NCBI GenBank assembly: GCA_012064415.1
Contig: SSNU01000132.1
Coordinates: 62,001 to 126,000, forward strand
Length of the DNA: 64,000 nucleotides
Reading direction: 5' to 3'
Origin: Gyrodactylus bullatarudis
Taxonomy: Eukaryota; Platyhelminthes; Monogenea; Gyrodactylidea; Gyrodactylidae
Of this stretch, positions 23,827-38,000 are shown piece by piece (position 1 is the first letter of the stretch; every line of letters begins with the position of its first letter). A program made the translations under genes and the position numbers. The notes below the pieces were generated by a model, which was not told the DNA's origin, ran no database searches, and saw only the letters and a list, made by a program, of their open reading frames with translations.

Positions 23827-24363
23827 TCATTGAACTGCATCCAGGAACTTGTTAAATCCACCAGGACGATTCATGTACTGTCTGTATTTACGTTTTTTCT
23901 TAACTTTAGCAAAATAAATATCATTATTTTCAACTTTTTTATCCTTCGTAGAGCCAAATGAAAAGAAACCCATTGTTTGCATAATATTCAACTCTTCTTC
24001 TGTCTGTGGAACTTTATCAGACACTGAATATATTAATTAAAGCAACATAGCGTACCAGAATTGTCGGTCTTAGTTTCTTTTACATGACGACCGCTTTCTT
24101 GATCTGATGAGCTTAGATCTCTATATCTTGGAGGAGAGCGATGATGTCTTCCCCGTCTATCGTCATGATCAGGACTACGATGTCTATGTTTATCCCGATC
24201 GTGTCTATCTCGATTTCTATGTCTTTCTCGGGATCGAGATCTTCTATCCCGAGATCTACGCCGATGCCTGTCTTTTGATCTAGACCTAGATTTTCTTTTG
24301 TGTTCTAAGATAATTAATTTAGTATTTACTTCTGTCTCTGGAACGACTTCTACTTCGCCCCAT
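23827..24363 (-). CDS. SNRNP27: U4/U6.U5 tri-snRNP 27 kDa protein
   Basis: Exons 24363-24330, 24304-24056 and 24023-23827 give 159 aa (human 155). The first exon encodes MGRSRSRSRDR, matching the human MGRSRSRSP start. The middle exon is an RS/RD-rich domain, and the last exon holds the conserved tail: EEELNIMQTMGFFSF, then GSTKDKKVE and KRKYRQYMNRPGGFNK. The protein is a tri-snRNP component that influences 5' splice-site choice. The introns are only 25 nt (24305-24329) and 32 nt (24024-24055). Both are required: splicing keeps the RS frame, whereas reading through breaks it. Confidence 0.92.
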
Positions 24364-24810
24364 ATAAAAGTCTTAAAAATTGTAAAATTAAATATTTTTC
24401 ATGAATTTAAAGCACTATGTAGAAAAACATTTGTTTTAATCAAGGCTTCATTTTAAAAAATTGGAGAATTCCAATTGAGAAACACTGTCATCTTTGACTA
24501 AGAGTCTTGGATGATCATTGAAAGATTTTAGCGCTTAATAGATTGTCTACTAAATCCTATTAGTTCCTTTCAAGTTGTATGCCCGTAGTTGTATGTGTGG
24601 ATTTAGTTCCGATTGCTTTGTACTTTTGATGCGAATACGATTAAGTATCTCTTGTCTAAATTATTGAAGCTTGTGAAATAGTTGCCGCAGACTGCCAAGT
24701 TTTGAAGATACTATATTTTAGAATCTCAATTTTAATCTAGAAGAGATAATTTATGTTAGGAATAAAATTAGTATTTTTAGTCAAAATAATTTAACATAAT
24801 TAGCTTATTC
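24364..24810. other. Spacer between SNRNP27 and the Gag-like sequence
   Basis: AT-rich spacer upstream of SNRNP27. No coding, RNA or repeat structure recognised. Confidence 0.35.
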
Positions 24811-25368
24811 TCAAGTAAGAAGATTCCCCTCGCACATCTCTGGATCTACACAACGACTAGATTTGCGTCCATACCTCGAATGGTATCTACACAGTTTAAA
24901 CATTTTTCCATTGACAATAGTTTCTGCTATAGATCGATTGCTAGCCAATTTAGGTTTTTCTAATTTTTTAGATTAAAAATAATTCAAGTCCTTACTCGTA
25001 CAAGGCCGCATCGCTGATTCCATACTCAGAGCCAAATCTCTCAGTTTTTCAAGGGTCTCATTCGCTATATGCGAATATAATTTAGACCTGATCTTCTCTG
25101 GCAGCAAAGCTACGAAAGCTATTTTGAGATTATAACCTCTTTTGAGCATTTCAATTTTTTCTCTTGACGTGCTTTTCTCTGGAGCATTTATACGAACAAG
25201 TTCCTCGACACTGTTTTCTATTAAATAAGTAGGCGGTAGGGGGACTTTGGTAAATAGACCAAGTTCTTGAACTGATATTATGTAGTCATATTTCTCCAGT
25301 ATCGTTCCCTTTGATGGGTCTTTAACTCGGACTAAATCTTCAACTGTAGCTTCAAGGTCTTGGTCTAG
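24811..25368 (-). CDS. Retrotransposon Gag-like coding stretch, 5' end unresolved
   Basis: From a splice-acceptor-like TTTCAG at 25374-25369 an open frame runs 124 codons to 24996. A 36-nt GT-AG intron (24995-24960) then joins it in phase to 24959-24811, ending at TGA, for 173 codons in all. The C-terminal part KLCRYHSRYGRKSSRC-VDPEMC resembles the C-YH-RFG-A-C-PC signature seen in Gag regions of invertebrate gypsy-type retrotransposons. The preceding LKIAFVALLPEKIRSKLY and LRDLALSMES resemble the usual LPxx-R....LA....E stretch before it. No ATG-containing first exon was found: it may lie upstream (25369-26024) or be lost. No pol domain follows. It is either a remnant or a co-opted gag gene; the clean reading frame across a tiny intron favours the latter, but this is an inference. 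Confidence 0.5.
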
Positions 25369-26024
25369 CTGAAATTTAATTTATGAAGCGTAAAAATGTA
25401 GTAACAGACGAAAGCGGTTTTCGAGAAAACTATAATTCCAATAAATTCCATATATTATAAAAAAATTGTTTATTGAATCCCTAAACGAATTCGTCATTTA
25501 ATATGTGAGGAATTCTAAAAATGCTAAATATATCGGAAAGAATTCACGAAGAAATTTTGGAGTTAACCAGGCATTTTGCTGAGGCAAGAAATAAATTCGC
25601 TACAACTTTCTCACTGAAATTCTCAGGATGATTTTGAATCACTGATTCACCCTGGGTGAATGATTTAAATTTGAAACAAATTAACAAAAGTATTAAAAAT
25701 GACTCTAAGTTAATTCAAGATTCTTGATTAGTTCTTTTAATTAACCTTTTCATCGAGAGAATTTTTTTAATAAAATTTTTTATAATATACATAATATTTT
25801 TAAACCGAAATATTACTTGAAAGTAACTATGAAAAAAGAGGGGGTTAAATTTTTATTTAAGATAAAATTTAATAAAATATTATAACATTCTAGTTGTAGC
25901 ATTTGAACAAGTGAGGTGAAATTTTGTTCATGCAAAATCTTGTCTTAAATAAGCTGTGTGCGTTAGAAAAAATCTATAACACATTGATAATTGTAAAATA
26001 CATCTGTCTATAATACTTTTCAAT
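25369..26024. other. Region between alpha-actinin 3' end and the Gag-like stretch
   Basis: AT-rich, no recognised gene. It would have to contain the actinin 3' untranslated region and any 5' exon of the Gag-like sequence. I could not identify either with confidence. Confidence 0.3.
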
Positions 26025-29000
26025 TTAAAACTCCCCAACTTGCCCTGTAAGTCTATCAGGAAAAGTTGTATAATCCAGAAAGGTATCATTTGTATTAGGC
26101 TTATCACCTTCGTATGGCTTCATATTTGCTATGCAGTAATCAGCCTGTTCCTCTGGTAACTCACGACGCAGAATTGCTGATGTAATGTAAGGCTGAAAAA
26201 ATGTATGCATTTAAATATTCGAAAATTCAATCAAGAAATTGATTCTCTCACCTCGTCATTAGCTAGAGTTCTGAAAGATTCAATAATTTGTTCAGGAGAG
26301 TAATTCTCTGATGATTGTCGATTCATATAATTTACAAACAAATCATAGGTTACATAACCGGTATTCTTTGGATCCATGATTTTGAGAAGTCGACGAAATT
26401 CAGCGTCTCCTTGTGAATTATTTGAGACGTTGATGCCAAGAGCAGTAAGACAGGCTCTAAATTCCAGGTGGTCGAGTCTCTTATTTTTCGCCTTGTCAAA
26501 GTGATTAAAGCATCGCTTATACTCGCTAATTTGTTCAGCATTTAAGCCCTTGTAGTCACGTTTCATGATATCAACATTGAGACCACATTGTGCCCTTTTA
26601 GTCTGTGTAATTAAATTCTCCCAAGAACTTCTTATTTCTTCAATAGAATAACGTGTGTGGGGATTACGCGAGAGGGTTACATTTTGAAGTTGCTTTAGGA
26701 AAAAGGAAATTCAAATGTATTAATTTTCTCTTATCTCTGCAATGATTTTCATCTACACCAATTTTTTCCTAGTTTATCGAAAATATGTACTTTTTTATTT
26801 CAAGCAAAGATGATGAAAATTTGATCGATTGTTGACTTATGAAAAATACTTTTAGGATTAAGGTGAGGTTGAAGACTCATTAAAAATATTGGTACATCAA
26901 TTATAAAATAAAATTCTCCCTTTGTGCTGATACACAAAATCTTGATCACAATTTTTGAATCCGCGTCATATTTTTTAATATAAATCTACGATATTTGTCA
27001 AAATGATTGCAATACATATGTTACGACCAATGTAGAAACTTTAATCAGTGTATACACTGACCGATCAGTGTATAAAATACCAGACGTCGAAAAAAGTCAG
27101 ATTGATGCCAGCAATATTATTGGGATCGTCAAGAGTCAAGATGAAAGAGGTCTCTACGAAATAGGGTGCACATCGGGAACTTTTGAAGGTTTATTTAGCA
27201 GAGGACAATTTGATATTTATTACTAATCAATTTTTGTACTATATTTGTAAAATTTTGAAATAAATATTTTCTTATTTGTTACTTATTTAGTCATAAGGGG
27301 GAAATAAATAAAATTGAAAAAATGGTCAATGTAGAAACTCAGTTTCTACATTGACCATTGAGATGAACAGTGTATACACTGATCGGTCAGTGAATACACT
27401 GATTAAAGTTTCTACATTGGTCGTAACACATACACTAAACTTCCTAAAAAATGTATGAGAGTTAAACCGGACGGTAAGAACTTTTTTGATTACTTATGAG
27501 TGGGAGTATGAAATTTATATTTTTTTCAGAAACCAGGTGACATTTTGCTTGACCATAAATGAGTTATTTTTCATTATTTCTAGTCGAAATTTCAGCATTG
27601 GCTTATTCTTTTTATGTTCTATCGTTATGCCAATTTTTATTCAGTTTGCTTCAGCCAAAACAAAGTTAATTTTTTTCATTCAATCATCATGAAATTAGCA
27701 CCAATCGACACAGAATAAAAAGTTATCTAGTTTCATTAAATTTAAGGCTAAAATATTATTTCATCTAAGATATGTAAAGGTTCAAAGTCGAGGTTTTTGT
27801 AAAATGTTTTAGATTCAAGTTTTTTCACTTTTAAAAAGTTCTAGAGACCCCCTTTTTCGATAATCACACATCATGAGATTTGCTTACTCTACTGTACAAA
27901 CAAAACCAAAGTTTAGTGTACGTATATCGCACGATTTATGGGTATCAGGACAAGGGTAGGATTGAATTTTAAACCTCAATCTCGTACACATTTCTCTGAT
28001 AGAAATATCAGTTCTAAGAACTATTTTCTACTTATTCATGTAATATAAAATTTCTCAATTTTACTTACTTCGAAATTATTAAAATCGTGAATATCTTTTC
28101 ATTAGAGAGTTTTCAACTCTTCTACATCGAAAGTACTAATCTTGTCATGAAAAGACACAAAACCGTGAAATTCCCATAGGAAAAACGGGAATTACCAGAA
28201 TGAAGGACCAAGGATTTCTTCAAAAATATGCAAAATATTATCTCGGTATTTGCATTGCCTAAGAAGCTAGCAGCTATTCTTGTTAATCATTTTGAGAAAA
28301 AGAAATTTCATCCAACCCTAATCAGGACATGAAATGATTTGGAAAAGGGCTTTTTAAATGAGAACCAATTGAATTGGGCAAAAGCTTTGAGCATCACTCA
28401 AAGAGAAAGCAATTTATTAGATAATTATTACATTTTAATGTAATCAGAGTAAAAAACACTGTATAAAATATCTCGGACATGGTGTAAAGGTAAGATATCC
28501 TTCTTTTAATTCTTTTAGATTTAATGTTACATTGTCTAGCATTAGACTTTGATAGCTAGACTGGTTTTTTCTTTCTGCATAAAGTGAAAGATATATATAT
28601 TTTTTCAAGGATACATATGATGTGCATAAATTCGATAAAAGACAAGTACTTTTTTCATTCGATAGAGATGATAACGAAATCTATTCAATATTGTGTTATA
28701 CAGGACTGAATGTAACATTCAAGAAATATCAAAATAATAAGCGTAGACATATTCTTTAAAGGGGATTAATCGATTCCCTGTTACACTGAAGAAAGAAACA
28801 AATAGCTACAGTATGTCACTGTGATTCTACAACTCATGTCAGTCTGCACTGCAGATTCCCTAAAACTAAAACTTTATAAAATAGGGAATCTAGAAATTCG
28901 GCATTCAGATAGATTAGTTAACAACTATTCACTAAAGGAATGATGAAGACCAATTATCAAGAAATATTAGTAAAAGAGAATTTAACTAACTTTTTTCCAA

Positions 29001-32000
29001 AGTCTCTTCCGGACGTTTCGGTACTGAGATAGTCAAATATCTTTTTAAGTGGATGAGATGCTTGTAACCTGAATTCTCTACAATTTTAATCTAAGAACCT
29101 TAGTATTGGTCTCATACAAGTTGCCTTGTTTACTTGAGAACTTATAGAATCTTATGAGCATCCAGAATCACTGTAAGATATATATGAGATCAAATATAGT
29201 CTTTTCAATTAAGCAAAAACAGTCTGAAGAGACTATTGGTAAAGAATCCTTTTCAAAAAAAAAATATTGAGCAGTTTCGTCCCAATGATAACATCATTTT
29301 TTCCAAAATGAAATCAGTATCGAAAGTTGCTACAAAAACGTCATCCAGAGATTATTGTAAATAAATTAGTAGTTCCAATTTCTCCATCCACCTACACGAG
29401 CTTCAGAATCAGTTGGAGTCGACATATTTTTGTTTTAATACAATAAACATGAATAATATTTTGACATAAAAGAGTTTTGAGTTGAGTTTTTCAATCTTTC
29501 TACGAGTTAGACCAGAAAGTTCTCAAGTTTTGGTGTTGAAATTTTCTTTAGTTTCTAATTCAAATGTTAATTAATGAAATAAGTTTTTCAAAAATGGTCC
29601 TACAAAATATTTTATTAGATCATAATCTGAAAAAATTGATTTTTCGGACATGATGAAAAAGAATTATAGACAAATCCAAATAGAACTAATATAAATTTTT
29701 TGTCTCTGTCGAAGAAACATGTTTACAAAAGTTATGTATCTTTTTTCCTTGGGGTTTTTGTCTTGACTGTGTTTGTTCAAAAAAACTAATGATAATGATG
29801 AAAAATGGAGAAGAAAAATTTCCACTTCTTATTTCTTAGTTGGAAGAAAAATCTAAAAGGGGTGGGGCATAGTTGGTTAACAAATACCAAAAGAGATCAA
29901 TATCTTCTATCTGATGGATCCATAGAATGAAGAAATGTATATATAGCACAAATATATGGGAAACCTATTATGTTTTCTAGTGAAGGGAACCTATGATTGT
30001 TTGAAGGTATGATCCCGTGAGCATCTAGTAGCAACCATCTAAATTTACCAAAAATATTTTCTTTCAATCATTGTTAATTACAGCAGCCCTTTACCAATAT
30101 ACATTTAGTTAATATGTTGATGAGAATTTATGATTTTACAAAATTATTGTCTTATTGTGATCCTACAAATAAAGTTTTGATCACTCACTTCGAAAACAGC
30201 AAAATCTTCCAACTCAAATTCAAATTTGGCGAATCCTTAAGAATTGATATTTTTAAAATTTTATTTTTTTATATCGTGAAAGTGGGCGTTATGATCTAGA
30301 TTCCAAAAAATCTTGAAAGTTAGGAAACATATCTAAAAAATGCCAATTTTAACCTCTATTATTTTTGAAATGATAAGTCGGCTTTCAAAAAGGAATTCAG
30401 ATTCCGAATCAGTGTAATTATTTTGGTTAGGTTGCAAATTTTCTCTTTTGTGTGATGAAAAAAAAAAATTTGGGACATGAAGGGTGAATAAAGTAGTAAA
30501 TTGGATCTATTCTGATGTATTGAATCTGTTACTCTTAGACAGAAGACCTACCTGAAGTGATAATTAACAGTAATCTATTTCGAGAGTCAAAATGATAATA
30601 GTATTAGGCTTGTGGTGAAAATTCTGAGAAATTCAGTTGTTTATACAAGTTCACTTCTCATTTTCTGTGAATGACTTTTACATTGCCGACTTTTTTAAAG
30701 AGTACATCTAATAAAAGATGAATTTTGATCGGAATTGATTGTTTACTTGAATATTTAGAGGAGAACATCTTTGAAATGTCAGATGAGTTTTTATCCAACC
30801 GAAATATTAGACGTTACTTTTATGATTAAATGCCATGCATGAAATTAAGAGAGAATTTAAGATTTTCCAATCAATTATAAAGTGAAGGGGTTAATTTGAA
30901 AAATGCCATTAGAAAAAAATATTCTTAAAAGTAACTCTTATGATATGACTCATATAACGTATGAGTTTGGGGTCATTTTCGGAATTAACCCAAAGTAAAA
31001 TAAATCTATAGAGTTAATTACCTTGTTGACTTCTTGGAGTTGAACGTAGACTGGCTTATATTTGGATATATCCTCATCAATTTTCTCCAGTAACTTGAGT
31101 TTGTTTTCAAGTGTATTCTGAGCAGAGGTTGGTGACATGACAATGGCCTCCATATTCCTAGTGGTCTTTTCAATCCAGGGACCTGTATTTTATAAAATTT
31201 TTACTGAAGTTGGTTGATATGAAGTTAGGAATGTACGATTTTTTCATCAAGAACTCGAATTTGTTATAGATTTTTTGGAATCATACTCATGTTACCACTT
31301 TTAACATTTGAAGAAAAAAATTCTGGAAAAAATTATTGTATTTATGAAAAATATGGTCATTTTTCAAATTTCGATTTGGCGCCAATAGCCCATCTTTTCG
31401 AACTTTGAATAAATTTTCATTGATTTGAAAGTGGGAGGTTGGTCAAAAGAGTTTTTTTAGGATCAAGATTAGATAATAAAGCTGAATAGCACCCAGATTT
31501 CCAATTTTCGAGAGATTTTGAATTATCGAAATTTCATTGATTTTCAAGTAGTGAAAATGATCAAAATATCGAAATTCCGCTCCCAAACAAGAATGTGATT
31601 ATGCATAAGATAGGATTCATTTGAATTGATTTTCTTGTCTAATCTTGATCCTGAAAAAACTCTTTTGATCACCCTCCTACTCTCAAACCAATAAAAATTA
31701 GTTCCAAAAACGGGATTTTGGCGCCAAATGGGAATTTGAAAAATAACCATATTTTTCAAAATTTATTTTTTCTTCAAATATCAAAAGTGGGTAACATGAG
31801 TAGGATTCCAAAGAATCTATACCATTATATTTTTCTTGATTGAATTAGTTTGTGATTTTAATAAAGACATTTACACAGTTCTCGAATCAGCAATTGTATG
31901 CTTTATATTTTCTCTTCGGGTAGAATGTAGTCAAAAGCCGTACAAAAATTTACAATTGACTTTATAGATTAAGATGTGAGAAATCGAAATTACAATATCT

Positions 32001-35000
32001 AATGATTATTATTTTTTCAACGAAACGATATAAGAGCCTTTTAATAAACAAATTAACTAATTTTCGTTAATATGGTTAATGAATTTTAACTAGCCTAAAG
32101 TTTGAAAAAACCTCGTTTGCCCCCGTTCGTTAGGAAATTTATTAATCTCCTGGAATACGCAAAGATCTCAGCTCTATCATCCGCCAAATTAGGGCTATAC
32201 TGATTCAAAAAAATTTAATTTTTGTTTAATACTTATTTTTGAAAACCTATTTCTCATGGTCATACATAAAAAGTAAGATAACTTATATGCTTATATGCTT
32301 AAACTTCAAAGATATAAGTCTGTTATTGGATCAAAAAATGACCTAATTTTAGACCGATAACTCTTGAACCAAAAATAATTAAATTAAAACAACTGTAGAT
32401 TCGTAATCTGTGTATTCACAAACCATAGGATTTTTGAATGAAACTACTCATTGACTAAGAAATTAATGCTCTTGATTTTCACTTATCAGAGTAAAATTCT
32501 TACCGATCGTATTAGATATCTTTGCCTGTTCCTGTTTGAAGCTTTCATTTATTTGTTGAGCTTTCACATGGCCATCTAGTTGATTTTCATACTGAGGTAT
32601 AAGAGACTTCATTTCACTCCATCGGTTGGATAATTTCTAACAAGTGAATTGTACAAAATATTATCAATCTTTCAAGCTCTAATCGTAGAACCCTGAGGTC
32701 TTGCGAAATTCTAATTAGTTCAAACTAGCTCTTAGAATTTGAACCTTCAATCAAAGTGAACCAATCGCATTCAAGGCATTTATAAATAAAATTTCTTGTA
32801 AGATGCTACTGTAATATATCTTAATCGATCAGTTATGGTTCGAGAAACTCACACTAAAGTTAATATTCGAATAGGGATTTGTATTCAAACTATCAGGCAG
32901 AGAGTTTTCCTTGATTATATTTTCGATCAAATTCACATTGGAAATAATTGAGTTAATTTCGGCCTCTGCATTCGGTAGGTAAGATTTGAAACTTTCATGC
33001 ATACCTCTAAGACGCTAGTATTGAAATTATTATTATTAGTGTTTTTTAGTGATGTAATTAGAAATTCTTAAAAACATACTGAAATTTCCTCAAAAGACTC
33101 TGGCTTATGTACATCTTGGAGGTCGTCATTGGCATCCTCTATCATAGCATTGATTGGCTGAATAAATCAAAGAACTGGGTTATTTTAATTGATTTAGATA
33201 CGTGTTTGATTCACGTGTTTTCATGGTGCTAAAAAGTCTAATCTTTTCTTAAAAAGCAAGAAATTTTCAATTCCCAAAATAACTCGTGATCTAATTGTCC
33301 AATGGAAATAAAGCAATCAGTATATGAAATGCAGACTTCTTACAAAAAGACTTTTGAGGTCTAACATGAAAAAGATGAGAGTGTACTACAAAAAGCTCAG
33401 AATTTTCTTCGAATATTCAGGAACACAGAATTTTAATTTGTTCCTCTGCTGATGCGGAGTTATCGTTGTTGTTACAATAAAAAATTATCTATCTATTTTT
33501 TCGAGATAGCAAAAATGTTCCCATTTTCAAAAATTTCAATCTCTGAATTTGAATTTTTATCGATGTCTTTCACTTCTATGGCCAAATTCATCTTTCATCT
33601 TGATCCCAAATTTTTCCGAGCATTTCCGAAATTTCTTATAATATCAACTTTTCAGAAAAAATATTGGGATTTTTGTAAAATTAGTGAATTCTCATCAAAA
33701 AACCGCGTGTTAAATTCAATTAAACACAGATGAGGGTTTATAGACGAATCTTTGAATAGAGCAGAAAAACTTACCCCAATTCGCTTAGCGTTTGTCTGAT
33801 GAATCTGGTCAATCTTTTCCAATAGATTCAATTTATCCTGAAAGAGAAGAATTATTTTGATAAGAAATTCCATACCAAATTAAATACGCAAAAGCCTAAA
33901 AGTGCATTGAGAGAGGAAAAAAGATTTATGGGCTAACTTCATGTGTGAGGTTTTCTTTCAATAACAATCCTGAGGAAAATAAATAAGTCTTTTACTGGGA
34001 GAAAAAAATAGATATATACATTCCTGATTGAGTGAGGAATGCTTTTTCTAGATAAAAAGAAGGATAAAGTACATGCGTTTTCATGGAGAACTCTATTCAA
34101 CTTAATCCCCCAATTCCCTAAACGATAAAGACATTTCCATAAATAATTTTAATCCCAGATTGTGCAAAACCAATTGATTCTAAGTTTTATTCCGAATTTT
34201 TATTCTGAAATGTAATTTAAAAATCCTCACACCTCGTACTTTATTAGTGTGAAACGCTTTGCAAACTCAATTGGTCCTCCGACCCTTAATGTCAAACTGT
34301 TCATTGCACTTACTTAATAATCGATAATTTTTCCAGATGATCAAATGCAAGAGGGCACTTTTAAACTAATGAAGGAAAGATTTTTTATGAAAAGTGTGTT
34401 ACTTGTCCAGAAATGAACCGAGTAAATTTAATCCTCGTGCCAATTTTGATCTCTTTCAGGGGAACTTGAAAGTTAGGAAACAAATCTATTCAAACGACGT
34501 GGTTTATTTAAATTATTTTACCTTTTTCCAGAATTAGCGGACACAATACTTTCTAGAGCGATAACTTGAAAGATTCTTAAAGAAGAAAGATTTTATGAAA
34601 ATATTTATTTCAATTTTCGACTTTTTTTCAAATTCAGATTGCTCAAGAAAATTAAGTCAACGTGCAATTGATGATGTGTTTCTATAATTAGTTGATTTTT
34701 CGCTAAAAACTTTTCAAATTCGATACTGTATTCTTCGAGATATTTCTATCAAAATAACTTATATTCTGTGACATGAAACCCAAAATTTTAAATATTTTAT
34801 GTTATTTTGATCGTAAAAAATTGTGAATTCTATTGGTTTATTTCATGATAATTTTGGAAATAGCAATTAATCAAAGCCTTCCGAATGGAAAAGAACACAA
34901 AGATAGGTGAAATTTCATCTTGTGATTTGATTTGAAATAGGCATTGGAAAATAACCAATAGTATTTTAATGTCAAAATCAAAAAAATTCGAGTGGGTTCT

Positions 35001-38000
35001 TTATATTTGGGTTCTATATTTATATATAGCTTGTCTCGTATTCAATGAAAAAAAAATTTTTAATAAGATTATTGAAATATAGAATAGAGAGAATAGAAAA
35101 ATTTCAAGTAATTAAGACGATCCATTCTTGAGAAGTCCTTTTATGAGTTTGAAAAATGGGAATTACAATAATTGATTTACTATCATACGATCCTGATTAA
35201 CGCAAGTTTCAGCAGATGTCTCATTAGAGACTAGCATCCCTCGGCGGTTCCATACCTTTTGCAGTTCGTTAAGGAAGATATGAAATTCGATAAGGAATTC
35301 GTGAAATTCAATAAGAAACTCGTGAAATTCATTAAGGAATAGTATTTTTAAATGTCATTATTGAAGGAAGATATGAAATTCAATAGGGAAGTTGTGAGAA
35401 ACGATATGGAATTAATTGAATTCATAAAAGGAAAATTTTATATTTTTTTCGCAATAATTTCAATGGTTTTTTTTCACATGGTTTGTGAATTGTATTATTT
35501 TGTCTAGAGTTTATTTGGCTTCTTCTGCGATCTCCTAGAGTCTTCTCATACATTATTCAGCAACAGGAATACCGTCTTGTCCTCTTAGGTAGTCAATGTT
35601 TCCTCCATTGTTCAACGTTCGATGTGATCAATTAAGAACTTGTGGCGTTTTTTGACGTTAATCATTGATATCAACAATCATTCTTCTTCGAGGTAAACTC
35701 TCTCTGGGATTGCGTATTCATTTGTAAGCGGTTGAATATGGCACTCCCATGTGATTAATGAATTGAGACCAATCTTTACACAAAACCACACTAAACTCAT
35801 CTATCCAATAGCTTACCAATCAGAAGAATAATAGAGAATTTATTCACTACATTTAAAGTAATTTTCATCTCAATTTTGACACCTTGCAAGCGAAGGATTA
35901 ATATCTTTGATTGAGGAATAAAACTTGAATATTCCTTAATGAATTCAATTAATTCTATATCGTTTCTCACAACTTCCCTATTGAATTTCATATCTTCCTT
36001 CAATAATGACATTTAAAAATACTATTCCTTAATGAATTTCACGAGTTTCTTATCGAATTTCATATCTTCCTTAACGAACTGCAAAAGGTATAGATTAGGC
36101 TGATAGTGAGTGTTAATAGGGAGGCTTCTACCTATCGACATACTTGGGCATTATTCAGAATCTTATCTTAGCAAAAATAAGCACAAGACTCATTAGAGTC
36201 TAGCCTAGCTCAATGGTGAATATATAAGCTTGTGGTAAGTATATTCACCCCCTAAACCTTAGTATAAGCTCTTGCTTGATCTTTAGATGTGTGAAATTTA
36301 AGTTTCTTTATGATTCAATCTTTCTGATCAGACTACTAGAAAATAATTTATTTGCTTTCTAAATGATTACATTTAGAATACTCACACGAATAGATTCTTT
36401 CAAATTTTCATTCATTAAGCCGAGAGAGTCCCAATTGGAAACTAAATTTTGAGCCTTTTTGTTGATATCACCCACATCTTTGTACTTCAACTGGCTGGAA
36501 ATAATAATAATAATTTGAGATCTATTATTCGAGTCTAATTTAAAATAATAATGATATAAAGTTGAGAATATATGATGATATTCAATATAATATAAAAATT
36601 CAATTTTTTCAGCCTCAAACCAGATTAGGATTACCAATTATGCCGATTGTAACTATAGAAGAAGAATTCGGAAAAAATTATTTTTCAAATTTCGAGTTGG
36701 TACCAAATATTAATTTTTTCAAAAGAATATTTTGTATCAGGAAAAAGGATTCCCAATAAGACAAAGAAACTTTTCAAAGAGACTATAAAAGATTTCGATT
36801 TGGATCATTATTTTTTAAACCTTGTTTCTTTTATTAATACATCATAGATCGCACTATAATTTTTTGTATTTCTAGCCTTTCAATTTGACAGCCTAACATT
36901 TATTGAAACAGGTTCGCTTGAATTCACTATTATACTGATTATAATTCGAACAGTAGTCTAAAAAGATACTATCGCAATACTCTAAGCAAAGAATTAAGTT
37001 AACCGAATCGAAAATATAACTTGCAATGGAAATTTTAAAATATTTTTTTTCATTTTATTTGGGTGTCATATTCATTTTAAATCCAAGTTTATGAAGATTT
37101 AGGGCTAGGCTTGTTTATTACTATTTTGAACTAAAATATTGATCACAATATCTTTGGTTTAAAAGGTTTACCAAGAAGAATATACCAAGAGACATGTGAT
37201 CCCCACACACAACATAGCCTGTATAAATGGGATCATTGTAAATTTTATCAATTCAGGCCTCAGCATACATCACTTGGACAGAAGGAAATACATTTTATTT
37301 ATTGAAGAGTTTACACCTTACTTGAAAGTTATTCATTTCTACCATTTTTATCATTTTCAAAGCGATGAGATATTGAAAAAGTTGACATAAAACTTTAATT
37401 TTAATTCTCAAAAGTGAAATCGTACTAACTTTAATTCTTCTGCAATTCCTATGAGTGTTTCAATCTTTGGCTGATGGTGGCCTAGTTCATTCTCGAAGGA
37501 TTGTTGTTTCTTACTGATTGCCTGTAGTTTGTTAATTTCATAGCAGTTTTTAAGATCACCTTTTGGTAATGCTTCCTCTTTTGCATCAGACCATGCCTGG
37601 TGATTTTTCAACTTTGTATTGAACTTTTCAACGAGATAATTTATTCTTTCCAATCTTCGAATTTCTCCAATAATCCAGTCCTTGAAGATAAAATTAGATT
37701 CACTTTTATTCATTCTAAGGGTGAAGGATGACTTACTTGGAATCCCCTCTCAAGGCCTTCCATTTCAGACCAAGCCTGATGAATGTCAGAAATAAGTTTT
37801 CCTTCACTCGGACGAAAAGCAGGTCGATTAGCAAGGCGTAGACGTGTCTGAAGTGTTTCATAAAGGCTATCGAGGTTTCCTTTCTCCTCAACACGAGGAG
37901 GCTTCTCGCCTCCACGATAGTTCTGGTATTCTTTTAAAATTTCCATGGTACTTTCTATTGTATCATCATGTTGCTTTTTCTAAATTGTGATAAGAAATGT

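Noticed and set aside
36170..36250. tRNA-like stretch with TAGCTCAATGG
   Set aside because: Only an A-box-like motif is present; there is no B box and no cloverleaf pairing.
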